From: Penelope pileata
Lineage: Eukaryota > Chordata > Aves > Galliformes > Cracidae
Length of the DNA stretch: 64,000 bases
Reading direction: 5' to 3'
Assembly (NCBI GenBank): GCA_013396635.1
Contig: WBMW01004965.1
Span: 971,295 to 1,035,294, forward strand
Shown piece by piece: positions 1 to 12,300 of the stretch. The position numbers were made by a program, and so were the translations under genes. How positions within the stretch are numbered: position 1 is the first letter of the stretch; the number at the start of each line of letters is the position of its first letter. The notes beneath the pieces were generated by a model. The model saw only the letters and a list, made by a program, of their open reading frames with translations, had not been told where the DNA came from and did no database searches.

Positions 1-460
1 AAGGAAGCAGTATCTAACAAGTTTACCAAGTCAGTGTTTCTAGACCAATCATATTCTCTGTCTTAAAGGGCAGCCACCACAGACCATGTAAAGGAAGAAA
101 GAGCACAGGAGCCTAAAACCTAAGGCAAATAACAGAAAACACAGCTTTTCTGCAATGTATTTGTGATGCCAGCGGATACCACATTTCCTTCCTGCTTCAG
201 CACTTACTTTCCATTTCAGCAGCATGGGCTACTTGTTGAAGATTAAAAGTGCTGGAAGGGAAGGATCGCTTTTTGGAAAGCAAACAAAACTTACAGAGAT
301 TACTGAGCTGCTATTGCACATTCTGTACAATGCCATTCAACAGGAAGCAAATGATATTAAAACACCGAAGCAGTAAAAAGAAAAGCTACCTTTGACATGC
401 CCTGATCAAGTTGATGCTCATTTATCAAGTTTTTACAGCAGAACTTAGTATCATCCTTAC
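1..460 (-). other. TRMT2A intron (left edge of window)
   Basis: I see no open exon or repeat here. The donor of the 461-572 exon lies at 459-460, and the following TRMT2A exon is expected left of position 1. Confidence 0.7.
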
Positions 461-572
461 TTGAAAAAACGCATGAGGAGAAATTCTAAATTTGAGGCCA
501 AGAAGCTCTTCATATATGTACTTATCACCAGCCACGTGCTCCAAAGGCAGGTCTTCTAGATTGGGAGACTTC
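461..572 (-). CDS. TRMT2A: TRMT2A internal exon (KSPNLEDLPLEHVAGDKYIY...)
   Basis: A 112-base exon: one base plus 37 codons, reading KSPNLEDLPLEHVAGDKY and ending GLKFRISPHAFFQ. The acceptor is TTTCTCCCAG and the donor is CAA followed by GTAAGG. In the family the next residues begin the catalytic methyltransferase fold, which is off the left edge of the window. Confidence 0.94.
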
Positions 573-3500
573 CTGGGAGAAAGAAACAAACAAAAAAAGA
601 GAAAAGCATGTTTGTTACAATTTTTGCCAAAGCTACAGTCATTGTAAAAACCATATTGCTACATACTAGATAGTAATTTATAGTGTGCAACATCTAGCAC
701 ATTCTTTTAGAGAATGTCTGCCTGGTGTTTTTTTGTCATAATTCTTGTTCCATTGATACACGGCTGGACCTACGTTGTCTCCGTGGAAGAGGATGAGGAG
801 ATGAAGAATCACATAAAATAGGAGGCAAAAAACAGAGGCAGAAGTTACTTGTTGAGAATAAAAATCTACTACAGCAAACACTTCCACCATTTGACAGCCA
901 CCAACTAGTAGTGGGTTCACCCACAGAAACTCTGGCTGCCTCTACCCAGTGAGCACTACAGGAAAATGGGAAGTTTCAGACTTCTGTGGAAAAGGTAGAT
1001 AACTGTTCAGCAGATCAGTAACGCTGCTGCTACTTTCAGAAATCAGAAACAGGCAAAACAACGGCGTGGAAGAGCCGCCTACTGCACTGTTGTCAACAAC
1101 AGAAGTCCAGGCAGCACCAAAATCCCCCAAAGCAAAGCCAAGCCCCTTACCTTTGGCCTTCCTCCACAAAGTACAGAGAAGTAACGCCACTGTCCTTTCC
1201 TGTCCCTTCTGTGAAGTGTTTTGCCAGAGATGTTTTCAGGTCAGCTAGCTCTTCTCTACTTAATTTCTAAAAGATTCATTTGAAAGAAGGGAGAATAATT
1301 ATCTTTGTGACTTACAAGAAATGAGTTGCTATATGTCATCTATACAGTAATAGCACACAGTATAGCAGATAACTCAGTGACGTAAATTAATCGTTCCTTT
1401 ACATGCATCAGATTATTCTAAACAGAAAAGCAGTGATGCAAAGTGAACTACACCAAGTAACTACTGATTTCTCTTTCAGTGCACTGTTCAGAAATACAAA
1501 TGCATGAAACCTACAGCTGTGTGTCAGGCCTGCACGTTATATCTTTCTCAAATACCTGGGGATTAAAGTAAACGATTGCCATAATGTGGCCATTCCTGCT
1601 GGTACGGACTGTGAGCTGCTTCCAGTGCCCTTCGTAGGTTTCTGGGCTGTAAACTGAGTAAGGAGTTGACCTGCAAAATTTTCAGAAGCTCAGTTACTTA
1701 ACATAGAACTGGTTTTGGCATAACATTCAACAGTTTATTGAAACAAAATCCAAAACTACAGGCAGAATATAGGCAGCCTCTCTCCACATTCAGAATATGA
1801 CACGATTTTTTATAAATGCCTTTACTGGCTTCTGTGCTCCACAGTAAGCTGACATTTTCCATCTTCACAATTATTCTGAGGTTTCCATTTTTGAGGATTT
1901 AAATACTTTTTAAAGAAACCGCTCCTTTTTTAGAAGCATTGTTGCTCACAAATTGACCACATTTTTTTTAAATTGTCTTGTAGGGTGATTCTTCTCCAAA
2001 CCAGCCAAGCAAGCAGTTGATTTTTCTTATTCAAATTTAATAAGAATTCTCCTGAGTAAAATTTTCTTTAGGTTACTTGGAGAAGCTCTCGAGCAGCAGG
2101 CACTACTGCAGACTGACACATCTCCCTGCCAGCAACAAAGCTGGGTTAGGCTGATACCTGCCTCAGAACAGCTGAGCAAGTGAAGAACACCCAGAGATGC
2201 ATGCACGAGACACAAACATCAGAGAACTGCTAAAGAATGAGACTGACAGACCTTGGCCATACAGCTCAGAACGAGCACCAAGCTGTTCACAGATAATTTT
2301 ATGAATATTTTTGATTACCTAAGACATCAAAACCTTTATAGGTAACTCATTTTACTTATGCTCACCTTATGTAGTCTTGAAAAGCTTTCACTACTTTTTT
2401 GGCAATAGCAGGAATGTGAATGGTATCGAATGGCTCCACGACAGCACATGTTCCACCCTTATACTTGCCAAGACGACAGCCCACAGTTTTGTCTTCTTGA
2501 TTTACACCAGTTCCAACCAAGAACTCACATTTGTTGCGATATTCCGTCTAGATTTAAAATAAAGTTATGTAAGACTCCATATAGATTCCATTCTGTGATT
2601 CTATGATTCTAAGATATTTGTACAGCACTCATTTGTACATGCCAAGCTTCTTCTGAAACAACCCTCCCGTGGTTAAATGCATTTGCAAATGGCCAAAGGA
2701 CACTTCGGTTCCTATGGAAGATATCCCTGGGCTTTGATGTAAGAGAACGTAATTATAATAATAATAAATATAATCATAATAATGAGAAAGTATGAATAGG
2801 TCTTGCTATTCCAAGAGCAAAATACTTTGTTCTTTGGAACACGCTTGCATTAGCCCACAACGCCAGCTTTTGGGGGCAGCAGACTATTTTTACAGGTAGA
2901 TGATCCAGTTAACTACTGCAAATATTTCCGTGCAGCATTTACATGAAAAGCAACAATGTCTAAAATCCACAATTAATTACAAGATGGAGACAAGGACTCA
3001 GCTGCTCCACTGTCTCTCAAGACAACTAATTTAACGCCGAGCTCAGCCCCAGCCCTACCCGACCTTACCTGCAGCGGTGACGCTTTCACTCCCTCTACTG
3101 GGCAGCACATTTTATTGTACTTCTGCTTCTGCACGAACAACCAAGGTAGCAACGCTCTGTTGTTATTTCCAATCTCCCTGTCCAAATCAGAAAGAAAAAA
3201 TTAAGAGTACACATTCGGAAAAAGTCAGGTTAACATGACAGGTTTTTTTTTTTCTTTTGTAGCCAGGGCATAAAAAAGCATCAGATTGTCAGATGAAAAC
3301 TTTTTATTCCAGAGGAAATCTATGGTTTATCGGGAATAAAAACCCTCCAAATTTACAAGAACTGTGACCTGGAAAAGGAGAGTTAATGCAATTATGGCAT
3401 AGGTTTACCAACGTATCCAGGCATGAGCAGAATTCTATCTACATTATTTAAAGGCAAACAATGGAAAAAATACTTTGATCCACACGGACCAGGCTTAAAA

Positions 3501-4651
3501 GCAGACACTACTTAAAAGAAAATCCTAGCAATGTTTTGCCAGCTCTATGATTACCTCCTACATCATCTGACAGGGGGAGGTTTTTTGGAACTTAAGGGCA
3601 CAAACACCTTCCTGCCCATGGCACAACAGGCTCTGAAACAACGCCTGCTCACCCTGCAGTGTCCTGGAGGTGGCCAGGAGCAGTGAGTCCCCCCAGTGGA
3701 GCGCATTTTAAGTCTCCATAGAATCATGGAACCCATGGCTTGGGTTGGAAGGGACCTCAGAGACCATCCAGTTCCAACCCCCTGCTGTGGGCAGGGATGC
3801 CTGATCAGACACCAGACCGTGCAAAAAGGCGGTCTCCCCGTTTATAAGCTCCCTTCAAGCACTGCAAGGCTGCAGTGAGGTCTCCCCGCAGCCTTCTCCT
3901 CTCCAGGCTGAACACCCCCAGCACCCCCAGCCCATCCCCATCGAGGTGCTCTGTAGGAGAGGAGTCCCAGCACGGCAGGTGATCCCCTATCTACTCTGTC
4001 AGGGGGTCTGGCTGTCAGCACGCCTCTAACTTGCTTGGTTTCGGAGCACTTTGCTCAGACTCAGCTCCACGCCCTCAGGGACTCGGGGTAGCTGCACAAA
4101 CGGGCATTACTTTGTCAGCTTCTGCAGCACCTGCTCGCACTCCCGCCGCTTCCCGGCCAGCTGCTCCCCGTAGGGCACGCGCCACAGCGGGGTCACCACG
4201 TCCGCAATCTGCGCGCTCAGGGGCTCGGTGGGGCCCGCAGGCAGGGCCGCCCGCTTCGCCTCGCCGCCCTCCTCCTCCTCCTCCTTCCTCCGCTTCTTGG
4301 CGATGGGGTCGGCCTTGGGCTTGGCCAGCCTGACGCTGAGCGGCCGGCTCTTCCACACCACGCCGTGCAGGGCCTTCATCGCCCGGTCCCGCTCCTCCTC
4401 GCTCTTGAACGTGACGAAGGCGAAGGTCTGCTTGCCGAACAGCTTGATCTTGTGGGGGCTCAGCCCGTGCTTGGCGAGGAACTTTTTCACGTCGTTAAAC
4501 CCGATGTACTTCGGGAGGTTCTGTATTTCAACTTTGTAGATCTCGGAGGTGAACAGGTCCCCCTTGGTGTACCCGTACACGTCGGGGCCGCCCTCCCCGG
4601 GCTCCCCGTCCCCCCCGGGCTCGCCCTGGGCCGCGGGGGGCTCCCGCCCGC
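461..4651 (-). CDS. TRMT2A: tRNA (uracil-5-)-methyltransferase homolog A, partial (six exons; both ends missing)
   Basis: TRMT2A makes 5-methyluridine at position 54 of cytosolic tRNAs using S-adenosylmethionine (family knowledge). Six minus-strand exons join in phase to 391 codons: 4651-4111, 3177-3069, 2547-2366, 1670-1556, 1266-1151 and 572-461, every junction GT-AG. The first visible exon has an acidic Gly/Pro/Glu-rich leader and an RRM (RNP2-like YKVEIQNLP, RNP1-like FAFVTF), then a Lys/Glu-rich linker. The following exons carry the conserved central region (NNNRALLPW, NKCEFLVG, GCRLGKYKGGTCAV, GHWKQLTVRTSR, LEHVAGDKYIYEELLGL, FRISPHAFFQ). The protein in mammals is about 600 residues, so the SAM-binding domain and catalytic cysteine lie beyond position 1. 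The start codon is inside the gap at 4652-5177. It is head-to-head with RANBP1. Identification is very secure. Confidence 0.97.
1151..1266 (-). CDS. TRMT2A: TRMT2A internal exon (KLSREELADLKTSLAKHF...)
   Basis: A 116-base exon, 38 codons plus two bases. It reads KLSREELADLKTSLAKHF and then SGVTSLYFVEEGQ. The acceptor is CTTTTAG and the donor is CAAAG followed by GTAAGG. The AG left over joins a G from the next exon to give Arg. Confidence 0.94.
1556..1670 (-). CDS. TRMT2A: TRMT2A internal exon (STPYSVYSPETYEGHWKQ...)
   Basis: A 115-base exon: one base completes an Arg codon, then 38 codons reading STPYSVYSPETYEGHWKQL to MAIVYFNPQ. The acceptor is TTTTGCAG and the donor is CCCAG followed by GTATTT. 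The phase matches both neighbouring exons exactly. Confidence 0.95.
2366..2547 (-). CDS. TRMT2A: TRMT2A internal exon (TEYRNKCEFLVG...)
   Basis: A 182-base exon, 60 codons plus two bases. It reads TEYRNKCEFLVGTG, then GCRLGKYKGGTCAVVEPFD and VVKAFQDYIR. The acceptor is AAATCTAG and the donor is ATAAG followed by GTGAGC. This is one of the most conserved blocks of the TRMT2A/TrmA-like family. Confidence 0.95.
2580..2612 (+). mobile_element. CR1 LINE 3' tail fragment
   Basis: A short run ending in the CR1 tail repeat (ttctgtgattctatgattct). It lies in a TRMT2A intron immediately upstream, in the direction of transcription, of the exon at 2366-2547. Confidence 0.6.
2751..2784. repeat. TAA-type microsatellite
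   Basis: An imperfect (taa)n tract within a TRMT2A intron. It could be polymorphic. Confidence 0.7.
3069..3177 (-). CDS. TRMT2A: TRMT2A internal exon (EIGNNNRALLPW...)
   Basis: A 109-base exon: one base completes the Lys codon of the previous exon, then 36 codons reading EIGNNNRALLPWLF to GVKASPLQ. The acceptor is TTTGGACAG and the donor is CTGCAG followed by GTAAGG. It matches the family's conserved RALLPW and CCP-EG region. Confidence 0.94.
3716..3990 (-). mobile_element. CR1 LINE 3' end, truncated
   Basis: The plus strand reads the reverse complement of the CR1 3' end (catagaatcatgg, gggttggaagggacctcaga, agttccaaccccctgc). The element is therefore on the minus strand, in the first visible TRMT2A intron. 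The left limit is the tail; the right limit is approximate. Confidence 0.85.
4111..4651 (-). CDS. TRMT2A: TRMT2A first visible exon (RRM exon, 5' part in gap)
   Basis: The reading frame stays open from the gap edge to a donor at 4110 (AA then GTAATG). It encodes 23 Gly/Pro/Glu-rich residues, then VYGYTKGDLFTSEIYKVEIQ and the rest of the RRM, a KKRRKEEEEE-type basic-acidic stretch, and the conserved DVVTPLWRVPY and ECEQVLQKLT segments. The last two bases (AA) pair with the first G of the next exon to make Lys. The exon is extremely GC-rich at third positions because it lies in the CpG island. No ATG is visible in frame, so the start is in the gap. Confidence 0.95.
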
Positions 4652-5177
4652 NNNNNNNNNNNNNNNNNNNNNNNNNNNNNNNNNNNNNNNNNNNNNNNNN
4701 NNNNNNNNNNNNNNNNNNNNNNNNNNNNNNNNNNNNNNNNNNNNNNNNNNNNNNNNNNNNNNNNNNNNNNNNNNNNNNNNNNNNNNNNNNNNNNNNNNNN
4801 NNNNNNNNNNNNNNNNNNNNNNNNNNNNNNNNNNNNNNNNNNNNNNNNNNNNNNNNNNNNNNNNNNNNNNNNNNNNNNNNNNNNNNNNNNNNNNNNNNNN
4901 NNNNNNNNNNNNNNNNNNNNNNNNNNNNNNNNNNNNNNNNNNNNNNNNNNNNNNNNNNNNNNNNNNNNNNNNNNNNNNNNNNNNNNNNNNNNNNNNNNNN
5001 NNNNNNNNNNNNNNNNNNNNNNNNNNNNNNNNNNNNNNNNNNNNNNNNNNNNNNNNNNNNNNNNNNNNNNNNNNNNNNNNNNNNNNNNNNNNNNNNNNNN
5101 NNNNNNNNNNNNNNNNNNNNNNNNNNNNNNNNNNNNNNNNNNNNNNNNNNNNNNNNNNNNNNNNNNNNNNNNNNNNN
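4652..5177. other. Assembly gap (526 N)
   Basis: A run of N within the CpG island. It hides the start codons of both TRMT2A and RANBP1. Confidence 1.
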
Positions 5178-5330
5178 CGCGGGCGGGGGGGGCGCGGAGC
5201 GGCGCCCGGCGCTGCGCCTGCGGACTTTGGGCCGTTTTTCTCCTATTTTTTTTGAAAACGTGCGTTAACGCGTCTCACTTTTTGTCTCGCATCCTGGCCC
5301 GCCGGGGATGCACGCGAACCATATTGGGTA

Positions 5331-6259
5331 CAATCGTTGATGTAACCGAAGTTCTTTGCAGCATTCTTTCCCGCCCCCTTCTCTCCATAAAGAGACCGCT
5401 CCACTTCGCACACGTGTGCTGTGTACCCATTCCGTGAGCATCTCTGTAAGAGCTGAGTGCGGACCAGGCTGTGCCTTCACCACACAGATGTGTTTTTCTT
5501 CTTTTGAGTTATTCAAACAGCAGCAACACAAAGCAGCTCTCTCCACCTGAGATAACTGTTTGTGGTCTCCTTAAACTTGCAGATGGGTCTGCCTTGAGGG
5601 CTTTGCTGAAGGCTTCCAGCAGCACAGCACACCTGTGTGGAGTGCTGGGCATGTTCCTCACTCGCTGGCCCCAGGCTGAAAGATTCCTGAACTTGGTGAA
5701 AGTCATGGCAGATCCCTGAGCAACTGAATATAAAGTGTTGCTTTGACCATTTACCCACTGATTAAAAACAAAGTTGCTCAAAGGGTGTAGCCTTGAAGGA
5801 AGAAAACTTCATGTATTTTGTGCAACTGTGCCTCAAAAATCTCTCCGTGGAGGATTCTGATGCATAAGATGAGAATGATGAACTTCTGGTTTCTTTCTTG
5901 GGGTAGTGTGTCCTTCAGGCTGATGTAGGTTGCTCTGGTGCTGCTTTTTTTTTTTTTCCTCATTAATGATAGGTCAGTAGCCACTAAGAAATAGTGCATT
6001 TGCAGCATAAAACACATCATACAGGAAAACTATCTGGAGAAGTGACTTTCCATCAGCCGAGTGCTAGAATGGTAGAACTAAAACATCCAGCAGTGCAAGA
6101 CCACCTTTATTCTTAGTCTAATTGTACATTGACTTGAAGCAATTTTCAGCTGTACTTCTGGTATATTTTTACAGCATATTTCGGTTACTAAGGTGTAATT
6201 GCTGAAAAGTCTAGAATTTAAGTACATAGCAAGTTCTTCTTTCTTTTTTTCCTTTGCAG
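5331..6259 (+). other. RANBP1 intron 1
   Basis: Ordinary sequence with a T-rich tract near 5944-5960. I see no open exon or repeat. Confidence 0.6.
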
Positions 6260-6396
6260 GAAACACATGAGGAGCATGATACTTCAACTGAAAATGCAGA
6301 TGATTCTAACCATGATCCTCAGTTTGAGCCCATAGTCTCTCTTCCTGAGCAAGAAATAAAAACTCTGGAAGAGGATGAGGAAGAGCTCTTTAAGAT
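6260..6396 (+). CDS. RANBP1: RANBP1 exon 2
   Basis: The acceptor is ttcctttgcag; it reads ETHEEHDTSTENADDSNHDP and continues to EEDEEELFK plus AT. The donor is GTAAGT. The split ATG codon is completed by exon 3. Confidence 0.96.
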
Positions 6397-9300
6397 GTAA
6401 GTAGGATATTTCTGCATGTCACCTAACTGCTTATTGGACTTGAATTTGAATGTGGTATGAGAAAGCTGGATGACCTGTTAGGAATCTCTGTGTATGAAGT
6501 GGCAGTGTAAGTTTACTGTAGTGGTGGAGATGGAGTTGGGGGAGGATTGACAACAATGCCCCCAGGAAACTGATTTAAGGTCTGGAGCAATGTGAAGGAG
6601 CTGGCATTGTCAATCTGGTTTTGATATTGTCTCATTTAGCCTAAAAGAAAACATTAAATTCTATCATAAGTAGAGGTTTGAAGGTATGTGACTGTCCTCT
6701 AAAACAAATACCACAAAGAGTATAGAAGACCAACATGGAACTTGGTTTTGTCTGAGATGTACCTGTTTGGAATTAGTGTCTCTTAAGCAGATGTTTCCTT
6801 TCCTGTAGCAGTGTCTGAAGCTCTTCAGACTATCTCTGAGGTCAGTGTTCTCTAATCTCCCAAACTGTTCCTGTTTCTCCTTTGGCACACTGACAGCTTG
6901 AGAAATTAAAGAATGGTGTTCCAAAGCAGGTATGGTGCAGTGCAGCACTGAGTTTCCTTTATACCTAACTGAAGAACAGCAATAACTAGAGTTCTGGAGT
7001 TGAAAGGAAAGGATTGATTCCAGAGGATGAGGTACTTTGTTAACAGTAGATCAAACACTACTCTCAGAATTTTACCAGTCTTAGTCTCTGGCTACTCAAC
7101 TTCTTTAAATAAAATTACTGCTGGCTATAGCAGTTGTATTCCTAATACAGGAATTCTATATACTACAAAAACTGTTATTTATACATTAATTTAAAAGGTT
7201 ACCTAAACCAAATATGTTTTTCATTTCTGAAAGTGTGTGCAGAATGTCTTGAACTCTAGTGTAGGTGTTACAGAACTCCTCGCAGCTTGCCACTAAACCT
7301 GAACATGTGTCAGTTTCTAACACTACATGCTGAATAAAAGCAGGGGTCCTTACAACTCAGTTTTTCTTTGAGTGTCTTAAAAAAACATTTGCTGTACTGT
7401 ACAGTTGAGTGTGTTGTTTCAATAAATCTTTACATACAGGCTAACTTCTTAAATTCTCCCTTCTTTAAGGCGAGCAAAACTATTCCGATTTGCATCTGAG
7501 AATGACCTTCCAGAATGGAAAGAACGCGGAACTGGTGATGTGAAACTCCTGAAACACAAGGAGAAGGGAACAATTCGCCTCCTCATGAGGAGGGATAAAA
7601 CCCTAAAAATCTGTGCAAACCATTACAGTATGTTAATGCATTGCTGTACTTGCTCCTTCTTTTAAGTATCCTTGATGAAGCTTCATATATTGAAGGTTAA
7701 GAGTCCAGTGGTTTTAAGATGCAATAGTTTAAAAAAAAAAAAAAAAAGCTGCTGTTTAAAAAAAAAAAAGTGTCAAACTTATGACTATATTTACAGTCTA
7801 CTATCTCTTTCTCTGTGCACAAGAGTATAAGTATCAAAACGTGAGTACTTAGTTTTATTAATGAAGGAGGCTGTAGTTGGTTTTAATGATAGCCTGCAAC
7901 ATTGAGTCTGAAAGTTTTCAATCTTTAAGATTGAGTTCTAAACACACTTCTAAATTTAACTGGAGTAGACAGCGTGATTGTGTGAAATCCCAATTTTTTT
8001 TTTTTTAAATGATTACGGAAAATGTGGGCCTTAATACTACTTGTTATAAGGAAATATGCTGGCCTTTTTCCATAAAAGAATGACAAAGTAAGCAATCATA
8101 ATAATGTAGCACTCTGGGTTAAATGACTGAATTGGTAGAAGCAATTACTTAGCATCTCAGCATTACTTTCTAATGGTTAAGCTACTCTGGCTGCCTTTCT
8201 GCTTCTGAAATAAATTGAAATGAAAGTGGTATATTAGTTATTCAAAAAGAATGTGCGCTGAGATCTGATGGAGCAAGAGCAGATTGCTGCTTTGGTGCTC
8301 TCTGAATAAAAATAAACATGAAAGGACAAGACAAATCTGAAAGTCAATGTAACTAACAACATGAAGTATTACCAAGTTGGTCTACCTGTTACTTGTTGGC
8401 TTTGGTAGCACCTAAGTTTTTATTTATAGAGTATATAGTATCTTTAGAGTTAAGCTACATTTAGATAGTTTGAAATACTTAAAGTAACGAAAATCTGAGG
8501 TCAGAAGCAATGATGTTTATTTTTCTGTGGACAAATCCTTACAGAAGATCAGAAAATTGGAGGACGCAAGTGTTACTGGTTTTTAGTAGAAGAAAAGGGG
8601 AGTATGACAGTAGCATAGTCACCAATCAGTAACAACATCAACCTTTTGTTTAGGAAAAAAAAGCTGTTGCACATATCCAGAACTGATAAATGGAAGAAGG
8701 CTGAGTAGTGTGAGGAATAACATTCCAACTTCTCCAATCAGTTGGGTTAAGTAATTAGTGCCTCGGAGGGAAAGGGGCTCCACTTACTGGGAAGGAAGAA
8801 GTGGTTTGAAAATAAACTGCATGTTTTACAGCATTGCAGAATTTTATAATCCCTTTAGTAGAGCTCTGTATCAATGAGAGAATAGTGAACTTGATTAGGT
8901 GACTAATTGTAGAAATAATTATTTTTCTGGTTTTTAATTACTTCATTGTAGTATATAATATTCTCAATGTGTAAAAGAACGCTATTCTCTGGGTGCCCTT
9001 TCTTCCTAAACCATTTGACTGTTCCTTAGAGTTGTGCTTATTGGTTGCATCTCTCATGGCAAGTATAGCAGTCACTTGTTCTGCAACAATGGAATCAAAC
9101 TCAGTTTCTTAACTGCACCATAGTGAATCTAGCCTTCTCTTATATAGTAATGGTATTGCATCATTTTATTTGAGGATGCAAATGAAAATATATTTGGGCA
9201 CCATTGTTTTCTACTTATCCAAAAGTAATTCTCTATAAAGTGCTTTACATAGGCATCACAGTCAGATTTATGAAGGCTGGTGTGAAAAAGATGTACTTAT

Positions 9301-12300
9301 TGTGCTCTGTACCTCTTGTAATGCTTGCTTTTCAGTCACACCCTTAATGGAGCTGAAGCCTAATGCTGGGAGCGACAGGGCATGGGTCTGGAACACACAT
9401 GCTGACTTTGCAGATGAAAGCCCCAAGCCTGAACTTCTGGCAATCCGATTTTTAAATGCGGAAAGTGAGTGCGCTGGAGCTGAACTTGTGTTGATTGTAT
9501 ACTGTGTGTTATTGCTATGTGTCTAAACACTGCTGTAAACCACTGTTGTTAGATACACCGTAACTTAGCACGGCACCATAGCATTAGCTAATTACTGCTT
9601 TAACTGAGAGAAGTCAGTTATTTCACCATATGTGTAACTGAAGTCTTCTCATACAAGTGTAATGCTAGTTAGAATAAAACTAAAATCGGTATTACTATGG
9701 GGTAGAGATTAGTATATGCAGCTTGTTTTAATGTATCTTGGTTGCTCAAATCTAGTTAAGATCCCGTACTTGCATTAGAAGCAAGGAAATAGTGACCTGA
9801 GAGTTGTGGTCCATCTGCATTAGCAGATCTGTTTGTAACGAATGAAGTATGTAGCATCATCTTAGTTCTGGTTAACTGAACGCTTAATGAAATGTGCACG
9901 TCAAACCCCACTCTTATACGAGTTGGTAGAGTTTTTCTGGAGTGAGTGTTGACTACCAGAACAGAGATTGGGTCCATAATTACATATGGGTCAGCTAGTA
10001 GGCGTGAATGAAGCTTTTCTAGCACTTCAGAATGATTCAGGCTGACCTTTATATGTACCAAGGCTATATAGAACCTATGGTGAGAGAAATACTACCTTGT
10101 GTTTACATACCCAGAAAATAGATTTGCTTGCGTCTGGGAAGAGCTTGGTGTATCTAAATATTGTTTAGCCAGACAAATCTTTCTGATCTACCTGCTTAGT
10201 GCTTCTAACCAAATATGGAATGATTTGGGTAATCTGTCTATGTTTGCCAAGTCTTTCTTTCTAGTAGAGTTAGTACAGGTTATTAAGGGTTTTGCTGTCT
10301 TTATTGTTGGAGTAGTCCTTTTTGCCTGTTTACCTGTCACAGTACTGACTAAGTAGATGACAGGGGAACAGGCATCAGTATGCCCTTGAGATATCTTTTG
10401 TTTTTTTGAGATGCTTGAAAAGGAATTAATGTTTCCTGAACTAGTTCCATAGTGGCTTCTGAATTTCTTGTAGGGCAACAGTGACCTCATGTGGTCAGTC
10501 ACACCAAGTTGGCCTCCCAGATGACCATTTTTGTAGTTCCAGTGTTAGGAAGTACCTTGGCTGATCAGCTTTTGTCTATTGTTCATACATAAGTAATACA
10601 AGCAGAGCTATTTATTGTAATTTGGTTGAGCAACTTAAGCCAATGCATAAGGAAAATTATACTTCCTTAGCTATTGTAGTCAGGAATAACTTGAGTCCAG
10701 GTCTTCGGACGTTGACTCTGAATGCTGTCCTAATGAGACAGGTGTTATCTTCAGTACTGCATGCTAAGACCCTAAGTTGTGGTATGGTTGTGAAGTTCTT
10801 TTGGGGTGCAATGTAGTGGAGAAGGACAGTATTTCATAGGTAATCTTCAGACTTTTGCGCATAATTATGACAGACTGCTAACATTCTTATTTTTGTAGGG
10901 TGGGGGCAGCTGCGAGTTGTACTGAGTACAGAACAGTTCTTCCTGGACTCTGTAAAGCTATATTTTGAAGGTGCAAAGAGGCTTTATTAGACTTGCTAAA
11001 GACAAACTGCTTCCGCATGAAGATGCGAAATTCTTCAGTTGCAGAGCATCTTTTATGACTTTAAACTAGATCACTTTATAAATACCTCCATGTTTTAACA
11101 CAATATCTTCAAAATCAGAAGTTACTTGAGAAGTGTTCAGGTAAAGCTAATGAAAAAATATTCTATCTTTATTGAAACAGATGCACAGAAATTCAAGGCA
11201 AAATTTGAAGAATGCAGGAATGAAGTAGACAAGAGAGCAAAGAAAGGTAAGAATTACATCTTAAATGTTGTACCATACCACCTCTTCTGTTGAGTGGTTG
11301 CAGCCCCCAGGGTGTCGCTGTGCTTGAGCAGACTCACTCTGTACCGAACTGCAGTCTTCAGTTCAGGTGCTTTTTCTGTCTGCGAGAGTAATCGCTCACA
11401 GGCGTGACAAATGCCTTCTGTCTTGTAGAAGGCTGTTAGAATTGCTTTTGGGACATTACTTTTTTGGAACTGCTTCTAAAGAAACATCTTTGGTTTATTG
11501 TACACAAATCGACTGTGAGCACTTCAACCACACTGATGATTCGTCCTTCCAGTTTCCCATCCCAAATTCCGCAAATACATGATCACGCAAATAGAATATT
11601 CAGTTCTACTTGTTAACATATTTAAAGCCATAGCATTTCTTCACAGGTCTTTATTTTATAGCTGAATGCATTGCATTGTATAATTGTCTCTGTAACAGGA
11701 CAGCTTACCTTGTGAAATAAACGTTTCCGTCTTCTAAAGTACAGATTACAAGCGGTCTGCAGTCAACACTTAATATCTGGATTAGAACTTTGCAGTCTTA
11801 AGATCTTCTTCCTGTTTGTCCCAGTTTTGAACTGGGAAACTTGGGTTTTGGGAAGCATGTTTTTCATTTAAGTTAGACAAGAAGCTTGGGACTTGAGACG
11901 TTTACTTGACTGGATGTTGTATGGAGTCTGTGACTGGCTGCATCGAAGCTGTCCAGATGTCACCCATTTCTCAGTCACTTTGATTAGGTGCTGATTCAGT
12001 AATTTAAAATATTCAAGTGTTATTCCTTGAATTCTGGCACTAGAAGTAATTATTAGGGAAGAAATAGAACAAATCATTCCAGTGTTCAGTGGAGAACAAC
12101 TTTGCTTTTGCTCTTATTCTAAATAACAGCTGTATCTCCTCCCTACCCTCCTTACCTTCCACCTCTGTTTCCCCTATTACAGGGAAGTTGACTACTGCCT
12201 GTATGTAACTTTTTTCCTCATCAATCTCTTAGCAGGCACAGACAAAAATGATAGTGCTGATAAAGTTGCTGAAAAACTAGAAGAGCTTTCTGTAAAGGAA

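Larger units (their letters stand above)
4111..5330. promoter_or_regulatory. CpG island / bidirectional TRMT2A-RANBP1 promoter
   Basis: The sequence on both sides of the gap is extremely GC- and CpG-rich. It lies between the TRMT2A 5' exon (minus) and RANBP1 (plus). In mammals this pair shares a CpG-island bidirectional promoter (the HTF9 locus), and the layout here is the same. The transcription starts themselves are probably in the unsequenced 4652-5177 block, so no core promoter element can be assigned. Confidence 0.85.

Noticed and set aside
5251..5256. TTTGAA (CHR-like) element near the RANBP1 promoter
   Set aside because: It is a six-base match in a T-rich tract with no CDE partner at the right spacing; too weak to annotate.
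4365..5268. Long plus-strand frames through the first gap
   Set aside because: Mostly N, and antisense to the TRMT2A RRM exon; not real.
6397..12235. Intronic snoRNA or microRNA in RANBP1
   Set aside because: I looked for box C/D, H/ACA and hairpin features in the introns and found none I could support by eye.
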